From Gordonia effusa NBRC 100432 (GTDB lineage Bacteria; Actinomycetota; Actinomycetes; Mycobacteriales; Mycobacteriaceae): a stretch of 34,107 bases of DNA. Location: assembly GCF_000241305.1 (NCBI RefSeq), contig NZ_BAEH01000038.1, positions 1-34,107 on the forward strand, in the 5' to 3' direction. Below are positions 33,224-34,107 of this stretch, piece by piece. Below the pieces are notes generated by a model, which saw only the letters and a program-made list of their open reading frames with translations, was not told the origin of the DNA and did not search any database. Positions within the stretch are counted from its first letter, which is position 1. Each line of letters begins with the position of its first letter. Position numbers and translations under genes: made by a program.

Positions 33224-34107
33224 TCAAACGCCGAACACACGCGCGGCATTGGAGTAGAACACGCCGCGAAGCCAGTCGTCGCCCAGATCCAGTCGAATCA
33301 GTGCGTCGAGCGCGTGTCGATAGCTATACGGAATATTGGGATAGTCGCTGCCGAAGAGAATGCGGTCGCCCAAGTCGGTCAGTCGAGAGTGGGCATCTTT
33401 TGGGAACGGAACCAACTCTTCACTGAAGTCGGTGAACGACATCGTCGTATCTAGTAGAACCGCAGGGTATTTCGTGGCGATGTCGAGGAACTCGACGAAC
33501 TCCGGAGTTCCCATATGCGCGATGATCAGCGGCAACGACGGAAACCGGTGCAGAACATCGGCAATCGGCCCTGGGCCGGTGAAACGTCCTGGTGCGGGAC
33601 CAGATCCGCAATGGATGACCACTGGAATCTGCGCGTCGGCCAGCTGAGCCCACACCCCATCGAGCAGCGGGTCGGTCGGGGAGTAGTCGCCAACCTGAAT
33701 ATGGGACTTGAACACGCGCGTACCGGATTCGATGGCCTTACCGACGTAGGCCGGTGCTGATTCTTCCGGATAGAACGTGGACGTATGCAGGCAATCGTGC
33801 TGTCGCGCGGCGAAATCCGCGGACCAGCCGTTGAGCCATTCGCCCATATTCGGCTTGTGCGGGTAGATCATCGACGTGAAGCGCCGGACTCCGAACGCAC
33901 GCAAGCCGGCGACACGTTGATCCTCATCGGCCCGATAGTGGATCGGCCACTCGCGGCCCACCATCGGCCCGACCGAATCGAAGTAGGCCCATACCTTGTC
34001 CATGACGTTACGCGGCATGAAATGGGTATGGACGTCGATCAACCCGGGCAGTCCGAGCTCTCGCCACACCGCTGTGACCGAGCTTGCCTCGTCGTCGCTG
34101 AAGGGTT
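33224..34107 (-). CDS. amidohydrolase family protein, N-terminus cut by the window edge
   Basis: The visible part is about 294 residues; the frame stays open to the right edge, and the GTG at 34069 is only one possible start, so the true start is probably outside. LIDVHTHFMP holds the metal-binding HxH, VVIHCGSG and LIIAHMGTPEF hold the two further histidines, and RILFGSDYPNIPY holds the active-site aspartate, as in the amidohydrolase_2 (ACMSD/decarboxylase-like) group. It is a metal-dependent hydrolase or decarboxylase of unknown substrate. Its stop is 17 nt upstream of the LLM start, supporting a joint pathway. Confidence 0.88.
   Translation of the reverse strand, partial: PFSDDEASSVTAVWRELGLPGLIDVHTHFMPRNVMDKVWAYFDSVGPMVGREWPIHYRADEDQRVAGLRAFGVRRFTSMIYPHKPNMGEWLNGWSADFAARQHDCLHTSTFYPEESAPAYVGKAIESGTRVFKSHIQVGDYSPTDPLLDGVWAQLADAQIPVVIHCGSGPAPGRFTGPGPIADVLHRFPSLPLIIAHMGTPEFVEFLDIATKYPAVLLDTTMSFTDFSEELVPFPKDAHSRLTDLGDRILFGSDYPNIPYSYRHALDALIRLDLGDDWLRGVFYSNAARVFGV

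Overview
The window looks like a chromosomal segment of a GC-rich, mycolic-acid-containing actinobacterium (Mycobacteriales, e.g. a Gordonia/Nocardia/Rhodococcus/Mycobacterium relative; genus not resolved). The clues are an MspA-family porin, DUF3558-type lipoproteins, two F420-type LLM oxidoreductases, an FprB-type ferredoxin-fused NADPH reductase with a KstR-like box in front of it, and a valine-catabolic trio in the same order as mycobacterial mmsA-fadE9-mmsB. No tRNA, rRNA, CRISPR array, phage gene or transposase gene was seen.

Layout. 1-132: tandem 44-bp repeats. 208-2067 (minus): a SixA-like phosphatase, then three overlapping genes (Cys-rich protein, membrane protein, HemK-like methyltransferase). 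2162-3709 (plus): OsmC-like protein and a DMT transporter. 3732-4184 (minus): flavodoxin with a palindrome close upstream. 4409-8090 (plus): mmsA, isobutyryl-CoA-type acyl-CoA dehydrogenase and mmsB, with a dispersed repeat lodged before mmsB and a 69-nt palindrome after it. 8242-12447: GNAT enzyme, a divergent MFS exporter/TetR pair with palindromic operators, a membrane-anchored AlbA_2 (Schlafen-type) protein and a MarR regulator. 12632-16124 (plus): a secreted protein with an acidic tail, a tiny membrane protein, an S4 RNA-binding domain fused in frame to a lipoprotein, and a second lipoprotein. 16211-21979: acyl-ACP thioesterase, divergent from fprB, which is followed at once by a glycosyltransferase, a methyltransferase and an alpha/alpha-toroid-like protein. 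22000-22320: repeat array. 22430-28163: LLM oxidoreductase, MspA-like porin, and a 1284-residue nSTAND NTPase with a transmembrane helix and about 14 WD40-like blades. 28253-30319: O-methyltransferase-like enzyme, quinone oxidoreductase, DUF2277 protein. 30337-30805: large composite repeat array. 30922-32118: rtcB RNA ligase. 32193-34107 (minus): LLM oxidoreductase and a partial amidohydrolase.

How the genes fit together. The mms genes form valine/isobutyrate breakdown from isobutyryl-CoA to propionyl-CoA. The MFS/TetR pair is a classic self-regulated exporter unit. FprB could supply electrons to ferredoxins and P450s, and its KstR-like box suggests a sterol or lipid link. Convergent gene pairs are separated by long hairpins likely to act as two-way terminators.

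Most notable: the S4-lipoprotein fusion, the membrane-anchored STAND/WD40 protein, the membrane-anchored AlbA_2 protein, and the mirrored GGTCGAGTGCC...TATCGAGACC repeat family that fills the gene-free gaps.
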